This document shows positions 6,640 through 14,122 of a stretch of 16,720 bases of DNA, piece after piece. Under the pieces are notes generated by a model. It made no database searches and was not told where the DNA came from. It saw only the letters and a program-made list of their open reading frames with translations. The stretch comes from JBDTMC01 sp039934475 (GTDB lineage: Bacteria; Acidobacteriota; Terriglobia; Bryobacterales; Bryobacteraceae): the NCBI GenBank assembly GCA_039934475.1, contig JBDTMC010000137.1:1-16720 (forward strand). Reading direction: 5' to 3'. Each line of letters begins with the position of its first letter. The stretch's first letter is position 1. The position numbers and the translations under genes are program-made.

Positions 6640-7821
6640 CTAAGCCCGAGTCAAGAAAATCGGCAACCCGACCTTATTCGTGTAATTCGGCCGGTAGCGG
6701 TCCGTATTATACATAGAATCCACCTCCACCTTGCGTGGACCCAGCTTCGGATCGGGAATCGGAACCAGCGCATAACGGCCTTCGCTGATGGCCGTCATCA
6801 AGCCCGACTTGCCCTCCAGAATCGCGTCGAAAGCCATATTGCCGAAGGTCCCGGCCACCATCTTATCGACGAAGTCCGGATCGCCCGACCGCAGATCGTA
6901 AGTCAGATCGCTAACAATGGTCTCTTCCTTGGAAGCCTTCTTGATCTCGTCGCTCAGATCTTCGCCGACGTTGGCCTTCTTCCGGTGTCCAAATGCGTCC
7001 GCATCGCCGTAGTGCCGCACCGCATAACCTTCCCACTCGGCGCCTTCGGAGAGGATGACTATCGAGTAGTTACTCGGGTTATGACGCTTGTCATTCACCA
7101 GCAGCTCAATCATCTTATCGAGATCGAACTTATACTCCGGTATAGCGCACCGGACGCTGGTCACATAGGCGGTATACAGCGAGGTATAACCCGCGTCACG
7201 GCCAAACACGCGGAACACGCCGATCCGCTCATGCGAACCAATGGTGGTTCGCTGCCGGTTGATTGCATCCAGAGCGCGAGTGATAGCGGTGGAAAACCCG
7301 ATGCAGTACTCGGTATTCCGAACGTCGTTATCCATCGTCTTCGGCACTGCGATCACCTTCATGCCGATCTGGTCCAGGCGCGCCGCATAGCTCAACGTGT
7401 CGTCGCCGCCGATCGGCACAAGATAATCGATGCCCAGCGCTTCCAGGTTCTTCAGCACCTGCGAACTCAGATCGTACGTGTTGGCAGTCACGCCGTCTTT
7501 GGTAATTTCCTTGGTGGGAAACTCCTGACCCTTCAAAAAGTCAGGCAGCTTCTTCATCTTCGAAGGGTTGGTCCGGCTGCTGTGGAGGAAGGTGCCCCCT
7601 GTACGGTCTATCGTGCGCGTGACCTCGCGGGTCAGCGGCAGAATGTAGCGGGCCTTGCTTTCAGCGTCCTCCAGGTTGAGATGGGTCAGACCTTCCCAGC
7701 CGCGGCGGATGCCCACGGTCTCCATGCCGGCTTCGCTTGCCCGGTACGTAACGCCCTTAATAACGGAATTTAAACCAGGGACGTCGCCGCCGCCGGTGAG
7801 GATTCCAATGCGCTTAGCCAT
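6640..7821 (-). CDS. pfp: 6-phosphofructokinase, pyrophosphate-type signature
   Basis: This 393-residue cytoplasmic enzyme interconverts fructose 6-phosphate and fructose 1,6-bisphosphate in glycolysis. It starts MAKRIGILTGGGDVPGLN, the family's phosphate-donor loop. PIGGDD (136-141) has Asp where ATP-dependent enzymes have Gly. VPKTMDND (159-166) has Lys where they have Gly. That Asp/Lys pair is the known mark of PPi-dependent enzymes, and Asp164 is the expected catalytic base. FGRDAG matches the family's MGRxAG segment and SEGAEW the later substrate loop. The ATG at 7821 has AGGAG five bases upstream and a TATAAT box further up. Donor specificity is inferred from the two residues and not proven. 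Its 3' neighbour is the shared terminator; its 5' neighbour on the same strand is trpD, 44 bp away. Confidence 0.9.
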   Translation of the reverse strand: MAKRIGILTGGGDVPGLNSVIKGVTYRASEAGMETVGIRRGWEGLTHLNLEDAESKARYILPLTREVTRTIDRTGGTFLHSSRTNPSKMKKLPDFLKGQEFPTKEITKDGVTANTYDLSSQVLKNLEALGIDYLVPIGGDDTLSYAARLDQIGMKVIAVPKTMDNDVRNTEYCIGFSTAITRALDAINRQRTTIGSHERIGVFRVFGRDAGYTSLYTAYVTSVRCAIPEYKFDLDKMIELLVNDKRHNPSNYSIVILSEGAEWEGYAVRHYGDADAFGHRKKANVGEDLSDEIKKASKEETIVSDLTYDLRSGDPDFVDKMVAGTFGNMAFDAILEGKSGLMTAISEGRYALVPIPDPKLGPRKVEVDSMYNTDRYRPNYTNKVGLPIFLTRA

Positions 7822-7854
7822 GATGACTCCTGTATGAGTATAAGATCCTTACGT

Positions 7855-7860
7855 ATTATA
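7855..7860 (-). promoter_or_regulatory. -10 box of the phosphofructokinase promoter
   Basis: A perfect TATAAT lies on the minus strand between the trpD stop and the phosphofructokinase start, about 33 bp before the ATG. The matching -35 region would fall inside the end of trpD, where I see no good consensus. Transcription from trpD may also read through. Confidence 0.5.
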
Positions 7861-7865
7861 GAACC

Positions 7866-8900
7866 TTAGGCGGTGGAATGGAGCGAATTGGTTTGTTCGG
7901 CGAGACTTCGCACCTTTTGAAGGGCCGCCCCGGAATCGATGGATTCGGCTGCCAGCAAGGCTCCCTCGGCGAACGTTTGGGCGCGGCCCGCGGCCACCAG
8001 CGCCGCTGCGGCGTTCACCACCGCAATGTCGCGTCGCGATCCACGTTCGCCGTTCAGGATGGCGTAGGCAATGGCGGCGTTTTCCCGCGCGTCTCCGCCG
8101 CTCAAGTCGGAGAGGCGCGCCTGCGCCACGCCGAAATCCTCCGGAGTCACCGTAAGATCGGCGATTGCGCCTTTGGTAATCGCCAGAACATGCGTCCGCC
8201 CGGTAGTCGTGATCTCGTCCAGTCCATCGGAGCCGTGGACAACGAACCCTCGGGCAAGCCCCAGGCCGGCGAGCGTTTGCGCCATGAGTTCCGCCGCCGC
8301 CCGCGAGGGTGCGCCGGCCAGTTGCGCCGTGGCGCCCGCGGGATTGGTTAATGGGCCCAGCAGATTAAACGCAGTCCGCATCTTCAGGTCCACACGGGCC
8401 TGATTGGCGTGCTTCATCGCCGGATGAATCGCAGGAGCAAAAAGGAAGCCGATACCTGTCTCCCGGATGGCCGCGCCTGACTGCGACGCCGTCAGGTCGA
8501 TGCGAATTCCCATCGCTTCCAACACGTCGGCGCTGCCACAACGCGAGGAGATGGAACGGTTGCCGTGCTTGGCCACCCGCACGCCTGCGCCGGCCACGAT
8601 AAAAGCCGCCACCGTTGACACGTTGAAGGTGCCCAGGTCGTCGCCCCCAGTGCCACATGTATCCACCAGCGGAGCCGTGCTCGATCCCACCGGAACGCGG
8701 TGCGCTTTCTCCCGCATCGCACGGGCAAAACCCAGCAGTTCGTCGGCTGTTTCGCCCTTCATTTTCAGGGCGATCAGGAAGCCGGAAATCTGCGCCGTGG
8801 TGGCCTCTCCGGAAAGGATGGCAAGCATCGCATCATGCGCATCCGCGGCGGGCAAATTCTCCCGCTTAACCACTCGATGCAGGTATGGCAGGAAGGGCAT
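7866..8900 (-). CDS. trpD: Anthranilate phosphoribosyltransferase
   Basis: This 344-residue cytoplasmic enzyme transfers phosphoribose from PRPP to anthranilate in tryptophan synthesis. Motifs in order are the PRPP loop GTGGD (83-87), KHGNRSISSRCGSAD (111-125), NLLGPLTNPAGA and HGSDGLDEIT, all at normal spacing and full length. The start MPFLPYLHRVV fits the family. There is no clear ribosome-binding site before the ATG. TACTAT ends only three bases before it, so the message could be leaderless. No other trp gene is in the window, so this appears to be a detached trpD. The enzyme is divergent from sucC, with 50 bp between the two starts. Confidence 0.95.
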   Translation of the reverse strand: MPFLPYLHRVVKRENLPAADAHDAMLAILSGEATTAQISGFLIALKMKGETADELLGFARAMREKAHRVPVGSSTAPLVDTCGTGGDDLGTFNVSTVAAFIVAGAGVRVAKHGNRSISSRCGSADVLEAMGIRIDLTASQSGAAIRETGIGFLFAPAIHPAMKHANQARVDLKMRTAFNLLGPLTNPAGATAQLAGAPSRAAAELMAQTLAGLGLARGFVVHGSDGLDEITTTGRTHVLAITKGAIADLTVTPEDFGVAQARLSDLSGGDARENAAIAYAILNGERGSRRDIAVVNAAAALVAAGRAQTFAEGALLAAESIDSGAALQKVRSLAEQTNSLHSTA

Positions 8901-8950
8901 GATATAGTAAGTCTTTTGGCTTTTCCCAATACTAGCACAGGCTAAATCCT

Positions 8951-10123
8951 ATGAAAATACACGAGTACCAGGCTAAGGCTATCCTGGCCAAATACGACGT
9001 CCCTGTGCCGCGAGGCGAGGTGGCGTTTTCGGTGGAAGAGGCCGAAGCCGTGGCTAAAAAGCTCGGCGGCAGCGTCGTTGTAAAAGCGCAGATACACGCC
9101 GGTGGACGCGGTAAAGGCGGCGGCGTGAAAATCGCCAAAGATGCCGCTGAAGCGGCCACACTCGCCGGCAAGATTCTCGGCATGACGCTGGTCACCCACC
9201 AGACCGGGCCGGAGGGTCGCCTTGTGCAGCGGTTGCTCATCGAAGAGACCTTGCCCATCGAGCGCGAACTCTATCTTGGCATCACGATGGACCGCACCCA
9301 GAGCAAGCTCGTCTTCATGGCGTCGAGCGAAGGCGGCATGGACATCGAAGAAGTCGCCGCCAAGACGCCTGAAAAGATCCTCAAGGAAGCCGTGGAACCC
9401 GGCCTCGGCCTGCAGGCCTTCCAGGCGCGCAAACTCGCCTTTGGAATCGGCATCCCCGCTGCGAGCGTCAACGCCGCCGTGAAGATGATGATGGCTCTGG
9501 CCAAAGCCTACGACGCGATTGACGCCTCTCTGGCGGAGATCAACCCGCTCATCCTCACCAAGGACGGCCGCGTGGTGGCGCTGGATGCCAAAATCAACAT
9601 CGACGACAACGCCCTCTACCGTCAAAAGGACCTCGTCGAACTACGCGACCTGAACGAAGAGGATCCGCTCGAAGTGGAAGCCTCGAAGTTCGGTCTCAAC
9701 TACATCAAGCTCGAAGGCAACGTGGCGTGCATGGTGAATGGCGCCGGTCTCGCCATGGCCACCATGGACATCATCAAGTACGCCGGGGGCAGCCCCGCCA
9801 ACTTCCTTGACGTCGGCGGCGGCGCCAGTGCGGAACAGATCCGCAACGCGCTTCGCATCCTGCTGCTCGATCCCAGTGTGAAGGCGATTCTGATCAATAT
9901 CTTCGGAGGCATTCTGCGCTGCGACACACTCGCCACCGGCGTTGTGGCCGCGGCGCGCGAACTGCATATCCAGGTGCCCATTGTGGTGCGCATGGAAGGC
10001 ACCAACGTCGAACTGGGCAAGCAGATTCTCGCCGAATCGGGCTTGAGCTTTACCAACGCGGAAGGCATGAAGGACGCGGCCGAAAAGGTGGTTGCGCTGG
10101 CAGGGAAAGGATTGGCCGCATGA
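8951..10123 (+). CDS. sucC: Succinyl-CoA synthetase beta subunit
   Basis: This is the beta subunit of the TCA-cycle enzyme that couples succinyl-CoA cleavage to NTP formation. The protein is full length at 390 residues. It begins MKIHEYQAKAIL and carries the ATP-grasp signature AGGRGKGGGVK near residue 53. NPLILTKDG with the later DAKINIDDNALYRQ belongs to the nucleotide domain. VNGAGLAMATMDIIK, FLDVGGGA and NIFGGILRCD belong to the C-terminal ligase domain. ATP versus GTP preference cannot be read with confidence. The ribosome-binding site is weak (AGG about ten bases upstream). The stop overlaps the sucD start in ATGA, so the two subunits are probably translationally coupled. Confidence 0.97.
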   Translation: MKIHEYQAKAILAKYDVPVPRGEVAFSVEEAEAVAKKLGGSVVVKAQIHAGGRGKGGGVKIAKDAAEAATLAGKILGMTLVTHQTGPEGRLVQRLLIEETLPIERELYLGITMDRTQSKLVFMASSEGGMDIEEVAAKTPEKILKEAVEPGLGLQAFQARKLAFGIGIPAASVNAAVKMMMALAKAYDAIDASLAEINPLILTKDGRVVALDAKINIDDNALYRQKDLVELRDLNEEDPLEVEASKFGLNYIKLEGNVACMVNGAGLAMATMDIIKYAGGSPANFLDVGGGASAEQIRNALRILLLDPSVKAILINIFGGILRCDTLATGVVAAARELHIQVPIVVRMEGTNVELGKQILAESGLSFTNAEGMKDAAEKVVALAGKGLAA

Positions 10124-10986
10124 GCATTCTGGTTAACAAAGAGACGCGCCTGCTGGTGCAGGGCTTCACAGGCAAGGAAGGCACGTTCCACTCCACGCAG
10201 GCGATTGCTTACGGCACCAACGTGGTGGGCGGCGTAACGCCCGGCCGCGGCGGGCAGACCCATCTGGAGCGCCCTGTTTTTAACACGGTGGACGCCGCTG
10301 TCAAGAAGACCGGTGCTAATGCGACAGTGATCTTCGTGCCGCCCCCGTTTGCCGCGGAAGCGATCATGGAAGCCGCCGACGCCGGCATCGCGCTGGTGGT
10401 TTGCATTACCGAAGGCATCCCCGTCGCGGACATGGTGAAGGCGTGGCAGTTTCTTAAGGGCAGGAACACGCGCTTGATCGGTCCCAACTGCCCCGGCATT
10501 ATTACGCCGGGGGCTTGCAAGATCGGCATCATGCCGGGCCACATTCACCTTGCAGGCAACGTCGGTGTGATCTCGCGCTCAGGCACCCTCACTTACGAAG
10601 CCGTAGGCCAGTTGACCAAACTTGGCATTGGACAGTCCACTTGCATCGGAATCGGTGGCGATCCCATCATCGGCACCAATCACACTGACGCCATCAAACT
10701 CTTCAACGAAGATCCCGACACGCACGCCATCGTCATGATCGGCGAAATTGGCGGAACAGCGGAAGAAGAAGCCGCGGCCTACATCAAGGCGAACGTGAAG
10801 AAGCCTGTCGTGGGTTTCATCGCCGGACAAACCGCGCCTCCGGGCCGCCGTATGGGCCACGCCGGAGCCATCATTTCCGGTGGTTCGGGTAAAGCATCCG
10901 ACAAGATCGCGGCGATGGAAGCCGCCGGCATTACGGTGTGCGAGTCGCCCGCCGAAATGGGAGAAAAGGTTAAAAGCAGATTATGA
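10120..10986 (+). CDS. sucD: Succinyl-CoA synthetase alpha subunit
   Basis: This is the alpha subunit, 288 residues, with the CoA-binding Rossmann domain at the N-terminus (VQGFTGKEGTFHS; GGVTPGRGG). GPNCPGIITP comes next. The phosphorylated histidine is His247 in GRRMGHAGAII, matching the active-site histidine of the family. It pairs with the sucC product in a cytoplasmic complex. It starts within the sucC stop (4-bp overlap) and its own stop overlaps the ndk start by 4 bp. Confidence 0.97.
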   Translation: MSILVNKETRLLVQGFTGKEGTFHSTQAIAYGTNVVGGVTPGRGGQTHLERPVFNTVDAAVKKTGANATVIFVPPPFAAEAIMEAADAGIALVVCITEGIPVADMVKAWQFLKGRNTRLIGPNCPGIITPGACKIGIMPGHIHLAGNVGVISRSGTLTYEAVGQLTKLGIGQSTCIGIGGDPIIGTNHTDAIKLFNEDPDTHAIVMIGEIGGTAEEEAAAYIKANVKKPVVGFIAGQTAPPGRRMGHAGAIISGGSGKASDKIAAMEAAGITVCESPAEMGEKVKSRL

Positions 10987-11399
10987 GTGAATTGACTTTC
11001 GCAATCATCAAGCCGGACGCAGTAGCCGACGGCAACGCCGGCAAGATTCTGGCCATGATTTACGAGGCTGGCTTTAAGGTTCGCGGCTTGCGCATGACGC
11101 GCATCTCAAAAACGGAAGCCGAAGGCTTCTACGCGGTCCACAAAGAGCGCCCGTTCTTCCCCAACCTGGTGGAGTTCATGACCGAAGGCCCGGTGGTCGT
11201 AATGGCGCTCGAAAAGGAAGGCGCAATCAAAGCCTGGCGCGATTTGATGGGCGCCACCAATCCGGCGAAGGCCGACGAAGGAACCATCCGCAAAAAGTTC
11301 GGCGCTGGCATCGAACGCAACGCCACCCACGGCTCCGATGCTCCGGAGACGGCTGCCGTCGAACTGGCATTCTTCTTCCGTAGCTCCGAATTGCTCTAG
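10983..11399 (+). CDS. ndk: Nucleoside diphosphate kinase
   Basis: This 138-residue cytoplasmic kinase equilibrates NTPs and NDPs through a phosphohistidine. It begins MSELTFAIIKPDAV and has the catalytic His116 in NATHGSDAPETA, with normal family length. It is the last gene of a sucC-sucD-ndk operon and starts inside the sucD stop. Physical association of Ndk with succinyl-CoA synthetase has been reported in Pseudomonas, so the linkage makes sense for channelling new GTP or ATP. No clear terminator follows; a 4-bp stem just after the stop is too weak. Confidence 0.97.
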   Translation: MSELTFAIIKPDAVADGNAGKILAMIYEAGFKVRGLRMTRISKTEAEGFYAVHKERPFFPNLVEFMTEGPVVVMALEKEGAIKAWRDLMGATNPAKADEGTIRKKFGAGIERNATHGSDAPETAAVELAFFFRSSELL

Positions 11400-11415
11400 C
11401 GTTGGAAGACAACCT

Positions 11416-11651
11416 TCGGTTCACAAAAACAGGCGTGTCCTTCGTCGTGGCATCAATCCATTCGCGACGAGGCAGGGGCGCCACCGGCCATGATTCGTGA
11501 TCCCAGTTGCCGCCCTGGATCCACTGGCCCTGCAGTGTCTTCGCGGCGAACTTCGCGATGCGGCTGGAAAACTCTTTCGGCGTCGAATAATCAGGTCGGC
11601 GGCGTCAGCGACAGACAACAGCGCGCCAAATAGCAGAAGGCTTTTCCACAT
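11416..11651 (-). pseudogene. Remnant of a secreted YtcJ-like amidohydrolase
   Basis: An ATG at 11651 opens a signal peptide (MWKSLLLFGALLSVADA) followed by ADLII, the usual start of the mature amidohydrolase. The ORF then becomes Arg-rich nonsense. From about 11590 down, another frame reads STPKEFSSRIAKFAAK, then GQWIQGGNWDHESWP, PLPRREWID and TPVFVNR. That is the segment these enzymes normally have around residues 105-160. About 85 codons, including the expected HxH metal site, are therefore missing and the frame is shifted. Similarity stops at about 11416, just past the ndk stop, so the remaining two thirds of the gene are also gone. The start lies 12 bp after the metalloprotease stop on the same strand, so the intact ancestor was probably in its operon. 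The family call is from memory of the motifs. Confidence 0.75.
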
Positions 11652-11663
11652 CGGGCTCTGATC

Positions 11664-14087
11664 CTACCAGATAGGTCCATCGCCGGCGTCACAGCCGATC
11701 GGCTGCCCGGGGGGTACCTCCGTCGGATGAGTGGCGTTCCATTCCTTCGGGTTCTCGTCGAAGCGCCGCAACTGATCCAGCGCGAACGCGAAATGAGCCT
11801 TCTGTGCGGGGTCTGCCGGGACCGCGGCTTTCAGCACCGCACGCAGTTGCTGCGCCTTCAGCAGCGCCACCGCGCGAGCCTGCGGAGCGGCACCGTCATT
11901 GGCCGCCAACGACAGGATGGCGCGCAGTGCCGCGGTGTCAACCACGCGCTGTACTTCGCCCGCGTACCCCGGCGGGTGGTTCGCCTTCCACGTCGCGTCC
12001 AGCACCCGGTCGATCACTTCGTCGAGACCCGGCTGTTTGCCATCGCGGGCATGGTATTGCACCAGCCGTCCGGCGCGTTCGGGATGCAGGATCATCGTGA
12101 ACACCAGTTGTGACGCGGTCTCCGCCGGAGCCAGCGCATCAAACGTAAGACCGGTGCGGCTGGCAAAGCTCTCGCGCGTCCGCTCATAGTCAGGCGGAAC
12201 CGGTGGCAGTAATTTGAGGATCTTCTCCGGCAGCGCCAATGCTTCCGGCTTTACGGTGTTCAGCAATTCCGTCAGCGCGCGCCTCTGCTCGTCTCCCGGC
12301 ACTGCCTCCGTGATGGTCTGCCCGTCCCCACGCAGCGCGTACGTGTACGTCAATCCGCCCAGGACTTTCGACGCCGCCTCCACCTGGTAACGATGCCCCA
12401 GATAGAGCGGCACCAGCACGTCGGCCAGCGTAGACATCGGCGCGCCCACCGCGATGTTCTTCTCTGAGAATCGATCAAGCGCCGCCGCCCGAACCTTCAT
12501 CAACCGCTTCAACTCGTCCACCGCGTTGGCCCCGTTGTCCCACAAATGGACCTGCGGATGCGCGCTGCCCTGCGGTCGGGCGTCTTCATCGGTCAAATAC
12601 AACTGCCCTCGCTTGTGCGCCTCATTCAGAATCTCCGCCAGCGCCTTGGGCTGATCGGTGCCCGGAGCGAAGTCTTGATAGCCATACGTAATGGCGACCT
12701 TGTCCCATTCGCCGATGCCGGTCGCGTAGGCGTCGGAAAGATCAGGAACGCCATCGGAGCCAAGCTGAACAAGCGGATGCGGGTAATCCATCACCGATGC
12801 GCGATTGCGCGCGCTCGACACATAGTTGTGCGACAAGCCCAGCGTGTGACCCACTTCATGCGCTGCCAACTGCCGCAGGCGCGCCACCGCCATCTTCTCC
12901 ACGGCGGGATTCACCGCCTTGCCCTCTTCGTACGGAGCCAGCAGACCCTGCGCAATGAGGTAGTCCTGCCGTACACGGAGCGAGCCCAACGTCACCTGCC
13001 CTTTGATGATCTCGCCCGTACGCGGATCAATCACGCCGCCGCCATAGGACCAACCGCGAGTGGACCGGTGTACCCACTGAATCAGGTTGTAGCGAACGTC
13101 CATCGGATCGGCATCTTCCGGCAGCAATTCCACGCGGAAGGCATTACGGTAGCCGGCCGCTTCAAACGCCTGGTTCCACCACCGTGCGCCATCCAGCAAG
13201 GCCGCGCGTATTGGTTCCGGCGCGCCGCGGTCCAGATAGTAAACCAGCGGTTTCTCCGCATCGCTGATTGCTGCCGTGGGGTCCTTCTTCTTCAAACGAT
13301 GACGCGCCAGAAAATGCTGCGTGACGGGCGAAGCGATCGGCGTGGCGTAGTCCATGTACTGAATGCCGAAGTAACCGGCCCGCGGATCGAAGCGCCGCGG
13401 TTCGTAGCCAGGCCCAGGCAGTTCGATGAACGAATGGTGCGTCCGCAGCGTGACGGAATCGGACGACGGCGTGACACTCCGCAGGTAGCGGCCCGCGTCC
13501 TCACCGGCGAACGTCAACGTAGCTTCCACCTCGCTGTTCTTGGGAAAGGCCTTCGTGCGAGGCAGGTAAATGGCGCACCGCGTAGGATCAAGGTGATACT
13601 GCCCTTGCTTCGCATCCTTCAACCGCGCCGCCACGCCGTGCGAATCGCGTAGGTAAAAGGCGGTGGCATCCACCAGCACGCGCGACCCGTCCTCGGCGGC
13701 CACTTCAAAACCCCACAGCGTGGATTCCGCGAACGACTCCCGCACCGCGCGCCGCTCCGATTCGTCGTTGGAAACGGCCCGATACCCGTAGTTCGGCTGC
13801 GTCAGCATCACCTTCGGGCCAATGCGGTCGAAGCGCACAATCCGCGTGTCACCCAGTTGCCCGCGATCCAAGCCGATGTCGTTCGAACCCAGCCCCGCCG
13901 GCAGCGAATTCACGTATAGAAATTCCTCGCCCCAGCGTCCGATCTCCAGCCACACCTTACCGGCTTTCTCATCCCAGTACAGGGGGAAATAGCCGTCCAG
14001 CTTTTTCAGCCCTGCGGTCTTCTCCGCCATCGTCGCCGGAAGCGCAGCCGCCGCGAATACCAATCCCAGCCATAGGAGCTTCTTCAT
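11664..14087 (-). CDS. Secreted zinc metalloprotease, DUF5117/DUF4953 type
   Basis: This is an 807-residue probable metzincin, exported to the periplasm or outside. I chose the ATG at 14087 because MKKLLWLGLVFAAAALPATMA is a classic signal peptide; the frame stays open to a GTG at 14108 that would add seven residues before it. The N-terminal half (DGYFPLYWDEKAGKVWLEI onward) matches DUF5117-type domains. The catalytic zinc motif HEVGHTLGLSH has ligands His410, His414 and His420 with general base Glu411. The Met-turn is Met433 in SVMDYPHP. A long C-terminal part follows. The substrate is unknown. It diverges from a DUF4038 gene with only 35 bp between the starts, and a degraded amidohydrolase gene follows it. 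No ribosome-binding site is obvious. Confidence 0.9.
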   Translation of the reverse strand: MKKLLWLGLVFAAAALPATMAEKTAGLKKLDGYFPLYWDEKAGKVWLEIGRWGEEFLYVNSLPAGLGSNDIGLDRGQLGDTRIVRFDRIGPKVMLTQPNYGYRAVSNDESERRAVRESFAESTLWGFEVAAEDGSRVLVDATAFYLRDSHGVAARLKDAKQGQYHLDPTRCAIYLPRTKAFPKNSEVEATLTFAGEDAGRYLRSVTPSSDSVTLRTHHSFIELPGPGYEPRRFDPRAGYFGIQYMDYATPIASPVTQHFLARHRLKKKDPTAAISDAEKPLVYYLDRGAPEPIRAALLDGARWWNQAFEAAGYRNAFRVELLPEDADPMDVRYNLIQWVHRSTRGWSYGGGVIDPRTGEIIKGQVTLGSLRVRQDYLIAQGLLAPYEEGKAVNPAVEKMAVARLRQLAAHEVGHTLGLSHNYVSSARNRASVMDYPHPLVQLGSDGVPDLSDAYATGIGEWDKVAITYGYQDFAPGTDQPKALAEILNEAHKRGQLYLTDEDARPQGSAHPQVHLWDNGANAVDELKRLMKVRAAALDRFSEKNIAVGAPMSTLADVLVPLYLGHRYQVEAASKVLGGLTYTYALRGDGQTITEAVPGDEQRRALTELLNTVKPEALALPEKILKLLPPVPPDYERTRESFASRTGLTFDALAPAETASQLVFTMILHPERAGRLVQYHARDGKQPGLDEVIDRVLDATWKANHPPGYAGEVQRVVDTAALRAILSLAANDGAAPQARAVALLKAQQLRAVLKAAVPADPAQKAHFAFALDQLRRFDENPKEWNATHPTEVPPGQPIGCDAGDGPIW

Positions 14088-14122
14088 GGGAATGAATGAG
14101 TTTCGCACGATACACTGGTGTC

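Noticed and set aside
9700..10548. Long minus-strand open frame opposite sucC/sucD
   Set aside because: It spans two well-supported genes on the other strand and shows no family motifs.
11400..11424. Hairpin after ndk as a terminator
   Set aside because: The stem is only 4 bp (GAAG/CTTC) and has no T run.
12546..13652. Long plus-strand open frame of 368 codons
   Set aside because: It is antisense to the metalloprotease, rich in Arg/His/Gln with no recognisable domain, and explained by GC-rich codon bias in the real gene.
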